DNA of 64,000 nt, taken from assembly GCA_037447655.1 (NCBI GenBank), contig JBBHKE010002173.1:46323-110322 (forward strand). The letters run 5' to 3'. Every line of letters begins with the position of its first letter. Position 1 is the first letter of the stretch. The DNA comes from Zygnema cylindricum (taxonomy: Eukaryota; Streptophyta; Zygnematophyceae; Zygnematales; Zygnemataceae). Shown here piece by piece: positions 1-11,455 of the stretch. The notes beneath the pieces were generated by a model. The model searched no databases. It was not told the DNA's origin and saw nothing but the letters and a program-made list of their open reading frames with translations. The translations under genes were made by a program, and so were the position numbers.

Positions 1-4
1 CAGA

Positions 5-52
5 CCGGAATTGGATAACACCGGAATTGCATAACACCGGAATTGAATAACA
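5..52. repeat. 16-bp tandem repeat, three copies
   Basis: Three consecutive 16-bp units of the form CCGGAATTGNATAACA lie at the window edge, differing only at the base after TTG. The array may continue to the left of the window. Confidence 0.9.
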
Positions 53-970
53 CCGACGCGTCAGTACGGAACCTCTTTTGTAGAAAAATACATAAACATC
101 ACCATTGTAGCTACAGCAGCAATATCTTTCCTTGCCAACTGCTTGACTCGAATATTGCTACTGTCGAACGTAAGCAACTGGAACAACAAATTTTAAAGCT
201 TTGTTATATGGAGGATCTAGATTAAGCTAAATTAATGTGGTGTGAGTTTGATAGAGTATCTTCCTGTGGAGAAATTGTGAGGTCAAGAGTGGCGACGTTT
301 TTGCAGATATTCAGTATCATTTGCCCACAGTGTGAGCTTAAAGATTTTATAAAGATGTTGTGAAGATGTCAAATGTGCTTTTTTTATGAGTTAGAAAAAC
401 ATAGTAATATTTATTTCTCGCTCCAACGGTCAAAGATGATGGATGCACATGAAAAAGCAAACATTGGTGCCACAAATTTTAAGTGCATTGCGTTAATCCT
501 CACTTTGGCTGGAAATTTATTCCCGCTGTCCTGGTCTCAACCATGAGCTTAACCATGTAGTGACTTACTTTGTCACATTGTATTAATCCTTTTCAATAGA
601 TGTAACTTTGTCACATTGTATTAATCCTTTTCAATAGATGTAATCACGAGTTACTTCTATGATGTAGTTTTACCATAGGTCCAATATGCGAAAATAACTG
701 GAAACCCTAAAATGCTGTAACTCCGTGTAGTATGCATACTAAAGCTTCGCGTATAGTAGGCGTACTACGCAATAATGTATAGCGTTTCCAGTAGCTTCGC
801 ACATTAAACCTATGAGCTGTGCAATTTCACCGTCAAATTCCAATTTTTAACTTTAAAACTTGCGATGGAAAAACCATCTGGAACTAGCGTCTTTGCTGGT
901 GTGTATTTTTTAGGAAAAGCAATTGTGCTCAAAAATTGGTTGTTCTGGTTGGTTCAGCTGTGCTCCAATC
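53..970. other. Region upstream of the TBL-like gene, no gene recognised
   Basis: No coding signal was recognised. A 38-bp unit is tandemly duplicated at 567-604 and 605-642. Partly palindromic sequence with GTAGTATGCATACT and GGCGTACTACGC lies around 727-775. This stretch presumably contains the promoter and 5' UTR of the downstream gene, but no TATA box could be assigned with confidence. Confidence 0.5.
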
Positions 971-3900
971 ATGGACCGAGGTGCAGCTTGTCGGATATTC
1001 CTAGTAGGGATTGCGCTCCTATACGCCCTTCCGTCTGAAGGTGAGTCCCCGAGTTCTCAATTTATTCTCACTGGTTGATCGTTTCAAATAAAAATTGTTT
1101 GATTTTGTATTGCAATGGCAATTTACTGGTTGTCTGTTTCAAATAAATATTGTTTTTTTTTACTGCAATTGCATTTTACTGGTATTCAAATAGATATTGT
1201 TTTATTCTATTTTGCAAAGCCAATCTGGTTGTTTGCTTCAAATCGATGGTGTTTTATTCTGTTTTGTGAAGGCTTGAAAAACACATCGGTTTCACAAATC
1301 AGTGCTAAAAGTTAGTTTGGAGGTTTTAATCTGTATTGGAAATAGTAGGGGCGAATGGCTCGATTTTACGATCATTGTGGCCTTACTTTCATCTTTACAG
1401 AGTGAAATGAGAAAATAATTTGCAATTCAACTGGTATATTCTCATTTAGTTGAATATTGAAATTCCGTCATTTTTCGGTAAAAATACGGCTTTAGCCAGT
1501 CGTGTCTTTCCCAGGATGTTGTTGTCTTACGTTGTTGTTGTTGTTTAGTACAGTTCAGGTAGTTTTGCGTCGAGGATTTGTGCTTCACTTTTTTGATCCA
1601 CTATTGAATTTTCCTCATTGAATTACATGTTCCAAGAATCTGTCCAACTTCACCAGCGAGTCCATTTTGATGCGTCATCACGTTTGTTATCTTGTCTTTG
1701 AAAGTAGTTGAGTTTTCTAATCCTTTTGGTCAACATTTTAAAAACCACGTTGCAGTTTCCAATAACTGTTCTTACTTTTCCGATTCCCATTCGTTTTCCA
1801 ATGATTGTAGGTATATTGTGCAATACCAGCACGGGCGAATGGGTTCTGAAGGCTGCAAAGCCCCTGTATACTGAAGCAAGTTGCCGATTCTGGTCGGACT
1901 CCTCTAAGTGCCAGTCTAAAGGAAGGTCCAATCTCAGCTATCAGAAATATGAATGGAAGGTATGCAAGGATACATTGGTCATTACTTTATTCCATTGAAG
2001 AGCTGTCCTCGTCATGTCGGCTTCTCTATATTTTGTGTATTAATAGTTGACAGACGCAGAGAGGAAGGGGGAGGGAAAGGGAGAATGGGAAGTGTTTCAA
2101 AAAAAGCAGTAAGAGTCCATCCATTCAACATGCAAAAGAGAGTTCGGTTGAAGGAATCGGCCGATAGTTTTTTTTTATGCAAAGCCACCACTAATGAATT
2201 GTCGCGGCGTTATAGCTGCTAGCTCCCTCGTTAATTCCACATACTAATTCTTAAGTATCTATGTAAAAAATCATAACCCATGTGCTTTTGTTGCCTTGAA
2301 ATTCATATGTTGTAAGGTAGTTGCTATGCAGACGTCCCACTGCTCTCTGGAGCCTTTCAGTGCTCCCAAATTGGCTCAAGTTTTAAAATCAAAGACAATT
2401 CTGATCGTGGGGGATTCAATCACATCCGAATTCAACCAAGCATTTGTGTGCATGGCAAACTCGGGCAGTGTGAAGCTGCGTGATTGGAAAGGGACTATTG
2501 CAGGAGTTCAACTTACCGGACTTGAGGTAATGCTTAAACCCTCTCAGCCGAAATGCTTACAACCTGTCGTCTGAAATGTTTACTCTTTGGTTGCTAGTCT
2601 GTGAATACAACAATAGATAGCAATCCTTGCAATACTGCAAATAGTTAGTACTGAAGGACGCTGTTATGCAGGATCGCTCGACCTTTGAAATAAATTGTAC
2701 GCAGAGGAGCGTGGAAGAAGAAGTTTTGGGTATTGTAGCCGGACAGTTCTTGTTGGTCGGGGCTTTGTTTTTTGTTTCTGTCTAGATTGTGTAGAATTAC
2801 TTTGTGCACGAAATTAATTTGCTGCGTCATTTTCTGCAGTACCCTGGTCAAAAATTTTACATTTTGAGGACCTTTTCCAACTTTTTGGTGGAAAAACTGC
2901 CGTCAGCACCAGGATCAAGAGTGAGCAGGGTGAATTTGGCCCGGGTGGATCCACGGTGGGAAAAGATGGCGAAGGCAGCCGATGTTATTATTTTCCAGGT
3001 AAGCGATAAGGGGATGGTTCCTGGTCAGATGCGCCTGTGCTTTACAGTTTTAGTTTATGGTGATTGACAGCCGATGTTGGGCTTGCAGAAGTGTTTTTGC
3101 ACATCATCTTTAAACAACTGCAGAAAGCTTATTCTAACCTCCAAGCATCTTGTGATTTCTCTCGGAAAGTTTAAAATGCAAATGTCTTTGCTGAATCTAA
3201 GGAAGGGATGCAGTGTTACCCTTTATCTCTAATGTCGAAACCGTGTGTCAGGTTTTGGAGGCTCTGAATCTTGTTTGAGTAGTGCTTTTGATGATTGCAG
3301 AGCTCAAGTTGGTGGTTCACAGGCTCCAAAGAATGGTATGCCAACAAGAAAAGACTTAAGAATCTCTCAGATCGGGATGCATATGCATTGGGAATGGCAA
3401 CCGTGCAAAAGTATTTAAAGTGGATGAAGTTCAGCGGCAAAGCAATTTTGCTGAGTGCATCACCGATGCATTATAGCCTTCCAGCAGGTATAGCTGAAAA
3501 AGGTTCACTTTGTCGGACCTCCAAGCTCTTAAGCTACCGTGAGGTACGACTCTCACTCATGGCATAATTTTCGATTTTCTCATACATCACTGGCACAATG
3601 TTAACACAAAATCCTTTAAGTATGCTGCCATAAAGCCAAACTGCGGTTGTATTTTCCAGAGCCTGAGCAAATCCGTGTATGCATTCATATTATTGATTTC
3701 TCCACACAGGGAAGAACACCGTGACATTCGTCGAATGGCAAGCATATACTCAAAGGATAAAAAGACGTTAAATGAAATGAGTTATTCGCAGGAATTTTGG
3801 CTAACTCGCTGCATTTCTATATTATTATTTTGCAAGAATTGAGCAAATTGTCATTGACTCTAACAGTCCAAACACCGAAGAATGTTATAGCATGTGCTAC

Positions 3901-4760
3901 TGCAAATTTCCTGAGTTTCTTATCCTGAGTTTGGTTATTTTTTCTTATGGGAGCAGGTACTGAGGTGGCAACAAGGATTGGACTCGTTGAAGCTTTTGAA
4001 TTTCCAAAAGAGTGTAACTCGTGGTACTAGTATAGCTCTGCTTGACATCACAACTATGAGTGTCCTCCGGCCCGATGGTCACATGCAAAACTGGCATGTT
4101 AAAGGTGAGAGTCGCTTTCCTTTGACTATGGATTACTGGTCTTGAGAAAGTCTCTTCTCTGAGTTGTAGTTCAAATGTGTGAAACAATTAGAAATGCTAC
4201 ACCTTTCTCTGTTTCCCCGTTTCTTTTGTATTTTCTGCTTTTGAATTTGTATTTACTGTTTTTTACAATCTTGTCTTCTTTTGTAATTACTCCTTTTGAC
4301 ATGTGTCTCCTTTCGTATTTTAAGGCTTTTGACATTCCTGAGTCCTTTTGTATTTATTGCTATTGACAATCCTGTCTCTTTTGTCTTTAAGGCTTTTGAT
4401 AATCCTGTCTCCATTTGTATTTACTGCTTTGACAATCTTGTCCCTTTTTGTATTTACTGCGTTTCTAATTCTGTCTCCTTTTGTATCTACTGCGTTTGGC
4501 AAATCTGTCTCCTTCTGTGTTTTTCAGCATTTGACAATCCTTTTATTGGGTTTGATAATCCTTTCACTTTCTGTGTTTATCGCTTTTGACACTTGTCTCC
4601 TTTTGTATTTTCTGCTTTTGACCATCCTGTGGGTGTGCACGCAGGCGGAGTACTTCCTCCCGGAGCAAAAGACGACTGCACTCATTGGTGTGGTTCAGGT
4701 GTTCCGGACATGTGGGTTAAAGCGGTGTACAATTATCTACTTGGTAAGATTGCCGTATGA
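971..4760 (+). CDS. TBL/PMR5-family polysaccharide O-acetyltransferase-like protein (7 exons)
   Basis: Seven GT-AG exons join without a frame break: 971-1040, 1811-1959, 2332-2526, 2840-2998, 3301-3543, 3957-4104 and 4645-4760, giving 1080 nt and 359 residues. Residues 8-20 form a hydrophobic signal or signal-anchor segment. Residues 27-73 match the PMR5N domain pattern: Cys27, GEWV, PLY (41-43), Cys48, Cys57 and GR (61-62). GDS with putative nucleophile Ser102 is at 100-102. LDITTMSVLRPDGH is encoded in exon 6. DCTHWC (332-337) supplies the conserved DxxH (Asp332, His335), followed by GVPDMW. The family O-acetylates xylan, mannan, pectin or other wall polymers in the Golgi; the substrate here cannot be told. 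The length is at the short end of the family, with no long N-terminal stem. The start is the first ATG giving a signal-like N-terminus. The C-terminal end is locally triplicated in the genome (4711-5130). Confidence 0.88.
4221..4625. repeat. Intronic minisatellite, ~33-36 bp period
   Basis: This lies in the last intron of the TBL-like gene. Roughly a dozen degenerate units read like TTTTGACAATCCTGTCTCC followed by TTTTGTATTTACTGC. Both spacing and sequence vary. The array is pyrimidine-rich in the sense strand and ends about 20 bp before the acceptor of the last exon. Confidence 0.8.
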
Positions 4761-5130
4761 GTTTCGAAGTTCGTTTTGGAATTCTTATCCTATCAACGGG
4801 AGGATGTCGGAGAAATAAGTGGAGGACCAAAAGTTTACAGGTGGATGTGTGGGTTGAAGAGGTGTATAATTATCTACTTGGTAAGGTAGTTCTGTGAGTT
4901 TTGGAGTTCATTTTGGAGTTCGTTTTTGAATCCGTTTTGGAGTTTGTTTTGGAATTCTTATCCTATCGACGGGAAGATGTCCGAGGAAAAAGTGGAGGAC
5001 CAAAGTTAACAGGTGCACATGTAGGTTAAAGTGGTGTATAATTATCTACTTGGTATGGTGGTTCTGTGAGTTTTCGAGTTTGTTTTGGAGTTCTTATCCT
5101 ATCGATGGGAGGATGTAAGGAAATAAGTTC
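4711..5130 (+). repeat. Three tandem copies of the TBL terminal-exon end
   Basis: Copies start near 4711, 4848 and 5020. Each contains GTGTA(C/T)AATTATCTACTTGGT, then a run of GTTTTGGAGTT-like sequence, TTCTTATCCTATC, and an AGGATGT or AGATGT segment. Only the first copy is in frame with the gene and ends at TGA (4758-4760). Copies 2 and 3 lie in the 3' region and carry substitutions. Confidence 0.8.
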
Positions 5131-5880
5131 GCAAATAGTGTTTATTCCTCCAGATTTTGGTGTTTGACATTCGAATATCTGCGAAGTTGATAAGAAATCC
5201 TTTCAAATCATCAAAGACGGTAGTCTCGGAGAATCCTTATCAATGTTTTGCAGTATTAGAATGTTGTTCTTTGAAGAGCTTGAATCATTTACCTTCGGCA
5301 TCATTTTCAGTATGTCGAGTTAACCGCCTCGACTCAAATTCTTTAGCGGAGGAGTTCTGAAAAAGTGCGGTCGAGTGGATCGACATTTTTTTTATTTATT
5401 CTATAGTTGCATGATATACATACGCTATATAGATTCTAAGCTATATAGATACCAAGCTTGAATTAAATCAATAGACAGTTGTTCTGTAATATTGCCTATA
5501 TTTTGGAATAGGCAATGAAGTACAACATACGATATTTCAATGTGATCGTCTTTGCTGTCCACTTTTTTGGTTCCCATGGACTCAGATGGTTTACCATCGC
5601 GATTTCCTAATTAAGTCTTACTACTGTTTGTTATATTGACTTCTCTTGACTTTCAGAAGTGGAAGCTGCCTTGGTTGGATGAATCGCATATCGTCAATTG
5701 TTATTAGAGTTCAACCTTTTTCGGGCAGTCAGAAATGCTTTTTTTCTCATTGCACAAAGCTTTTACTGGCAATTAAAACTGTTTTTTTCAGGGTGGTTGG
5801 AAGCTTCACTATTGTACAACATTTTCAATCAATGGGATCAACACGTAAATTGCTTTTGTGTTTCGGTTTTTTGGAAAGAT
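5131..5880. other. 3' flank of the TBL-like gene, no gene recognised
   Basis: Short open frames exist (5157-5360, 5646-5891) but resemble nothing recognisable. They lack supporting splice structure and show no family motif, so this is treated as noncoding. Confidence 0.5.
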
Positions 5881-6735
5881 TGCCGATGTGACGCAATGAA
5901 GCATCTCTACTTTATTGCGATGTCCAATGTGGAAAGATTGCTGTCACTCAGATACACAATCACTGTCCAATGTTGAAAGATTCTAGTCAGTAAGGCACAC
6001 CGATCAATGCAAAATGATGAATGATTACTGTCACTAAAGAGACACCAAAAACTATCCAAAGTAAATGATTTTTGTCAGTTAGATCACATCAGCAGTCACA
6101 CCGATTAGGGTCCAATGCTGAAAAATTTCCGACTTTTGAACAAATCAATTAATGTTTAATGTCGGAAAATTGCCATTAGTAAGAGAAACCAATCACTGTC
6201 CAAGGTTGAAAAAATTCCGTTACTACGACACTTTGATCACTGACAAATGGTGAAAGATTTCCACCATTCACTATCCTATGTGAAAGATTTCCATTACTTA
6301 AAAACACCGATCAAAGTCCAATGTTGAAAGATTACCGTCACAAAGACCTCAATCTCTGTCCAATGTTGAAAATTTCCTTTTACTAAGACACAATTCCGCT
6401 CTAACCAATTTTAAAATATTTATGTCACTAAGACACACCAATCAATGTCTGATGTTGGAAGATGCTGCTCATTAAGAGACACCATTCACTATCCGATGTT
6501 GAAAGACTCTTGTCAGTAAGACACACCGGTCAATGTACAATGTGGAAAGATAGTTGCCACACCAATCACTGTCCAATGATTAAAGGTTCTCGACACTAAG
6601 ACACCGATCAATGTCCAATGATGAAAGGTTAGACTCACCGCTCACTAAAACACACCAATCTCTGTGCATCTTAACAAGATTCCTGTCGCTAAGACAATCC
6701 AATCAATGTCTAATGTTGAAAGATTGCCGTCCGTG
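5880..6735. repeat. Degenerate minisatellite, ~40-50 bp period
   Basis: Units resemble AATGTTGAAAGATTNCCGTC followed by ACTAAGACACACCGATCA. About 18-20 imperfect units follow each other with variable length. No coding potential was seen. The array lies between the 3' ends of two convergent genes. Confidence 0.8.
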
Positions 6736-6935
6736 ACTTTCCATGACGTGAAAATATTGAGGAACTTAATTTGTCGTTGCGAAAGGTAAATTTGATTTGT
6801 CCAATATTCCAAATCTGGATGTTGTGATCCTAAAAAACTAATACGAACCTCTCAAAACTTCACACTTACACTGTTGTGTCTTAATGAAGGGAAGGTATAT
6901 TTAGATATGGTGTCTTAGTGACGGGTACTTTTTAA

Positions 6936-6985
6936 CTCCCTGCCCCTCCCCCACCCCCTCCCCCTCCCCTTCCCCATCCCCCTTT
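6936..6985 (-). other. C-rich tract with G-quadruplex potential on the minus strand
   Basis: Successive runs of three to five C are separated by single T or A bases. On the minus strand this gives at least six G3+ runs with loops of 1-3 nt, which fits the classical G4 pattern. It sits downstream of the stop of the minus-strand DUF674 gene. Confidence 0.6.
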
Positions 6986-7358
6986 AGAGACAATGAGACT
7001 GGCAGAGGTGTAGACAAGGCAAATAAACAGACTACACATCAATATTCAACACTCCTTGATAAATAACCTTTAAGCAAGAGTGAGAAACTGCGAAACATAT
7101 TTTTTGTTTACTGAACATCAAAACATTTGGTAGGAGCTTGATGGATACATGACTTTATAAACAAAACAAAAACAAAAGTGAACAGCTTTTGTCTTAAAAT
7201 CTTCTACTGAACAGAAATGATTCTTTGTATGAGACTTAGATCCTCAAGTCACACACAATCAGACTTTGAGCTCTTGCATTGCCTCAGCATCAAATAACGT
7301 TTTGTCCAAATCTTACTATGCAAGATTCTCAATCTCCAAAACACTAAAATGTGTTTAT

Positions 7359-8520
7359 CTAGTTGAACTTTCCAACTGTCGACACCTTTGCTTTAAAAAG
7401 TTTCCCGAAGACGTCATTAAGAACTGTCTTGCTTAAATAGGCCGATCGGACAATCTCGAGAGCCTGGCAACCAACAATGTACAAACACAACAACCAAGAA
7501 AATTGTAAAAATGTCATTTACAAATAAAATGTAAAAACTTAAAACGAGCATTTCCTACCTGAGGCAACATGCAATCATACCATGAACACAACTAAAAGTG
7601 TGAACTCCTTACCTTCTTCGCATCAATTTCAACCTCAATGCTCTCCAAATCTTCAAAACTACAAACTTTCGCGCGGTTCAGCAAACTGACTGACTTTATT
7701 GTCGAAGCAGGAAACATTTCTAAGTTATCGGTGATCATGAATGTGACAGTCTCCTTTACAAAACCTTTCATGCCACCTCCCGCAGCATTCACATCCGCTA
7801 CTGGACCCCACCTCCCGCAGCATTCACATCCGCTACTGGACCTGAATCGTCTACAAATGTCACTTCCACTGTCATGTTTCCGCTGTTGCAATCCTTGCAA
7901 CGAGCGTTGTAATTTTTCGATACTTTGTTGGTACATACATAGGGCCCGGTGTACTCGTATTCACCACCAAATGAGCATCGGTAAAATTTCGGAGGGCTGC
8001 TGATTGGTTTGCTATTCGTCAACCGGAACATTGTTTGACTTGCAGTATTAATAGGAAGCTTCGGTGACATAAGATCCTCTTTTTTTTCCAATAAGTACTG
8101 ATCTTGTAGCTTTGATATGCTGCCATAAAAGTTCATGATTCCTGGCATGGCATCCTGCCCTTCTCTGACCGTTTCATTCTCAAAGAGGAGGCCGAAGGTG
8201 GTGGAAGCTGGCAAAAGGATGAGAGAAAAAAGGAGATCCATAAAATCCTTTCCTGCTTCCATGTACAGAACTTGTCCACTTGTCTGCAAAAAAAGGTTTG
8301 AAACAAGAGCATGACTCATGTTAATTTATTTTCTTGTCTTACTTTCATTTATTTTGCCAATGCAGGAAATCTACATAAATTTGAAGTGGTTTTTTCTGCA
8401 TAAACCTGGGTTGGTATTATCTGCATTCTCATAATGTCATTGGAACAAACGAAAATTTACCTTATCTCCAAGAAGACTGATTACTATTGGAGGAACGGGA
8501 GGAGAAGCTGTAGTAGCCAT
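7359..8520 (-). pseudogene. DUF674-family gene broken by a 35-bp tandem duplication
   Basis: Three minus-strand exons: 8520-8461 (ATG, 20 codons), 8283-7613 and 7463-7359 (stop TAG at 7361-7359). Donors and acceptors are GT-AG and both introns are phase 0. The protein matches the plant DUF674 family in order: VLYMEAGKDFMDLLFSLIL near the N-terminus, KFYRC, paired cysteines (RCKDC), FVKETVTFMITDNL, and a C-terminal SKTVLNDVF-type motif. The family is of unknown function. Exon 2 is 671 nt, which is out of frame. A 35-bp unit is present twice (7774-7808 and 7809-7843); without the second unit exon 2 is 636 nt and the whole frame is open (266 residues). As given, translation stops two codons after AAGGG. 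It could be a true pseudogene, a segregating allele or an assembly error. Confidence 0.85.
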
Positions 8521-8890
8521 AGTTCTCTGTTTTCCTGTTTACACTCTTTTTTTGCCAGTTGAATAAGAACCCTGCGTTTTACCTAATATGCAAAAATTGT
8601 AACCGAATTTCAACAGCTCGTCGAGAACGATTTTTTTGATAAAAAAAATGGTGCCCTCACTGACAGAATATTGATAGAAAAGGAGTACGTTTCAGAAAAC
8701 ATGCAGAAGCATACAGGTCATTGAAGGAGCCCACAGAATTCCCCAGCCAAAGATGTTTTATTTTAATTGAAGATGTTTCTTTTACAACATATTTTGTTTT
8801 CCTACTTTCGGATTACTGTAACTCTGTTCTACACACTAACTAAAATACTCCTGTCCACCGACTGAAAAAACTGCCATCAACACTTAAGTA
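8521..8890. other. Region upstream of the DUF674 gene, no gene recognised
   Basis: AT-rich sequence 5' of the minus-strand DUF674 start. It should contain the promoter, but no element could be assigned. Confidence 0.4.
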
Positions 8891-8899
8891 AAGAAACTG

Positions 8900-9194
8900 A
8901 AAATGAAGATTGTGACAAAAGGTAGGCGAACGTGTGCCCAATCAAACAGTGTGCGCCGAAACTTAAATGGCGCGCAGTGAACCGAACGTTAAAACTTAAA
9001 AGTACGTCGCACTAAATGACATTCAAACACCGTACCGGACAACACGCAACGGACGAAACACAAAACAACCCACAAGACTCCAACTGAAACCAAACAGCGC
9101 CAACTGAATCGACATATTAAACCAAAGCAGTTCTGTAACTGGAACAGAACGTCTGACGTAACGTAACTACTCATTTCCACAGCGAACCATAACA
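8900..9194 (-). repeat. Putative copia LTR fragment
   Basis: On the minus strand, a purine run AAGAGGGGGAT at about 9204-9194 is followed by TGTTATGG, the usual arrangement of a polypurine tract and the 5' edge of a 3' LTR. It lies directly after the RNase H remnant. The other LTR end was not found, so the lower coordinate is approximate. Confidence 0.5.
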
Positions 9195-9232
9195 ATCCCC
9201 CTCTTCGATGTGGAAAACTGAATGCAGAAATT

Positions 9233-9700
9233 TCACGCTAACCCTAGCTTTGGACTGCCTCTGACAAACACATCATAGATAGCCGCCTTAGTAAGTAAAT
9301 CTGATGCTTCTTCCAAAGTCGTCACGTATATAAACTCCACTTCTTTTAAGGTGACCAAATCACGCACAAAATGCCACTGAATACTTATGTGCTTCGTACG
9401 CTTGTGAAAAACGGGATTTTTAACAAGCGCCATAGAGCTCGTGCTATCCGTAAAAAATTGCAAACAACCAATCGAAATCCAATTCACCAAGCATCTCTTT
9501 TAACCAAATTGATGCTAAAATCTACTTCGTTAGCGTCATGGCAAGCCGTTGAACTTAATGCAACTATCGGTTGCAAACGTGAACTCCACGAAATTGCCGC
9601 ACCGCCGAATACGAATGCGTATCCGGACGTTGACTTTCCAGAATCGTAATCTCCTCCTCAATCGGAATCACAATAACCGATGCAGTCCAAGCATCCACAT
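9233..9700 (-). pseudogene. Ty1/copia RNase H remnant
   Basis: The minus-strand translation shows the end of copia polyprotein. One frame carries DSGKSTSGYAFVFGG, AISWSS and VALSST. After a frame change come ALVKNPVFHKRTKHISIQWH and a DLLTKA-like motif. These match the RNase H domain around the catalytic and C-terminal blocks. At least one frameshift and substituted residues (ACHDANEVD instead of the usual TEAEY-type block) show it is dead. It resembles the remnant at 49.1-50.3 kb. Confidence 0.8.
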
Positions 9701-10018
9701 CCGATTTCGACTTTCTCAAATATTCAAATAGTGTAGTGTAAAAAATGGATTACTTCGTAGGAAAACTGCTCATTATTTTGAACAGACGTACAGAATAAGC
9801 GTCAGATAAAGGCGTCGGCAAAGGAAATTGAGTGCGTCGCCACGAAAAAGCACACCCGGATTTGAATCCCAGTCATAAAGACGAGGGAGAATCGCGATAA
9901 CTTGTTCTCACATGTTCAAGCGTCGGACATGTGAACATAGACTATCGCAACTACATCCAAATTAGTGTTAGGTGTGTATAAAGTACATCACAAATCATAA
10001 TTAGAGTTATGAACGCTA
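9701..10018. repeat. Repeat-derived noncoding DNA related to 21.25-21.5 kb
   Basis: Around 9880-9960 the order GAGGGA(G/A)AATCGCG, GTTCTCACATGTT and ACATGTGAACAT is shared with the element at 21097-21608. It includes an imperfect hairpin formed by GTTCTCACATGT and ACATGTGAAC. It is probably a decayed long member of the CACCG element family. Confidence 0.5.
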
Positions 10019-10200
10019 CACGGTGAATCATTATTAGTGTAAAGAAAAAAATAGCGCCATTCATTATAATTTAGTGCTAGGAGACGTGGCAGATTATGGT
10101 CCACATCCTTAAATAGTGTAATTTATTTTATTTAAAGTATCAATGTCAAAATTTTGGGGTGCCGATATAGAGTACATAAGGCTAATAACGATTCAAGGTG
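10019..10200. mobile_element. MITE of the CACCG family, 182 bp, TA target duplication
   Basis: The left end CACGGTGAATCATTATTAGT and right end TAATAACGATTCAAGGTG are imperfect inverted repeats flanked by TA on both sides (10017-10018, 10201-10202). The interior includes GACGTGGCAGATTATGGTCC, shared with the copy at 20.08 kb. Confidence 0.65.
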
Positions 10201-10904
10201 TAATTCGGTCGCACTAAATTTTGACTCTATCACATTAAATAGATTACGTAAATCAAACCCCTTACATGAACGAAACGCAAATTAAACCATCCACTTGGCT
10301 TCGTCATGTTCTTCTACATACATGAACCTTTCAGCCATGGACTTTGATAGTAAATAATTAATAAACTCGTAACATACGAGTATTTAGCGTATAATATTGT
10401 CTTTTTCATGAAATGTAGTTAAATGTTAACTTCTGTCGCGTAATACGATTTAGTTTGTTGTTTCATTTCTTCGTATCGTTTCAGTGGACGATTGTGCCCC
10501 CATATGGTTTATATTAATCATACATTTATTTTATTTCAATTAACAATTGACTATCATTGACAAAGTGTTGTTTCAACTGCATTCATTAGCAGATTTGTAT
10601 GGTGTAATTTGGGTTCACGCCTCATTTGTTTCTATCGTTTCAACTTATTTCCGCGTTACATATACAATGATTTATTTATGTCGTCGGATTAAAATTTAAG
10701 AGTCGCAACGTTTAGTAGTGTCGGTCGTTATGTAAAACATTAATCGTTTCTCCTTTTTTCGTAAGTTTGCTTTAGCCATTACGTTTTTCAAACCAATCGT
10801 TAACGATTTTGGGTTCAATATGGAACAATACCATGTACAACGCAATGGTACAGTGCTTACCATGTACGGACATCGTATGTGACGCCAACACTGGAACTAC
10901 GCTA
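10201..10904. other. AT-rich intergenic DNA, no gene recognised
   Basis: No protein family, RNA gene or complete element was recognised on either strand. Confidence 0.4.
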
Positions 10905-11455
10905 CACCACAAATCGTAATTAGAGTAAAGAAAAAAATAGTGTAAAAAAAAGGAAAAAATAATTAGAGGTATGAACTCTAATTTTTTGACATATTTTTTT
11001 CAAAAAGAAATTTTACTCTAATTTATTCAAGTACTCTAATTTGGCGCACTACTATCTATATTGTAAATAAGATAATCGTACACAATCTGACAAAACGTAC
11101 GGTTTATCGTCACTATGATGTATGCACTACGCGGTTTGTTTAAACGTAGTTACATGATAACGACCTGTATTAAATCATTACTTGTTCCTATTTACTTATA
11201 AAAGTACAATTTTGAGGGCGTACAATGCGCTTACACTATTGTTAAAGTAAATAATATTTTGATTATTTTGATTATTTTGTTTAGTGCGATTTCACGTGCG
11301 AGCGCGATCCTATTAAATAATTATTTATACCTTTTTACAACTATTTATAGCGAACCTATATTAGATTTTTTTATGCTAATTAAAATTTACCTTAAATAGT
11401 ATAACAAAAAGTTTAAAATCATTTACTCTATTTAACGTGAGGGACTCGAAATTTA
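10905..11455. mobile_element. Long CACCG-family element, truncated by the copia LTR
   Basis: The left end is CACCACAAATCGTAATTAGA after TA. The interior matches the intact 606-bp copy at 53218-53823, including TTTCACGTGCGAGCGCGAT and the ACTCTATTT run. Homology stops about 50 bp short of the expected right end, exactly where the LTR of the copia element begins (11456). Confidence 0.65.

Noticed and set aside
4175-4818. Overlapping Phe/Leu/Ser-rich open frames
   Set aside because: They are translations of the intronic minisatellite.
5157-5360. Possible extra exon of the TBL-like gene
   Set aside because: The TBL frame already closes at 4760 after the DxxH motif and the usual C-terminal block; this piece matches nothing in the family.
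5880-6735. CRISPR-like array
   Set aside because: Units are degenerate and contiguous with no constant repeat and unique spacers, and the genome is eukaryotic.
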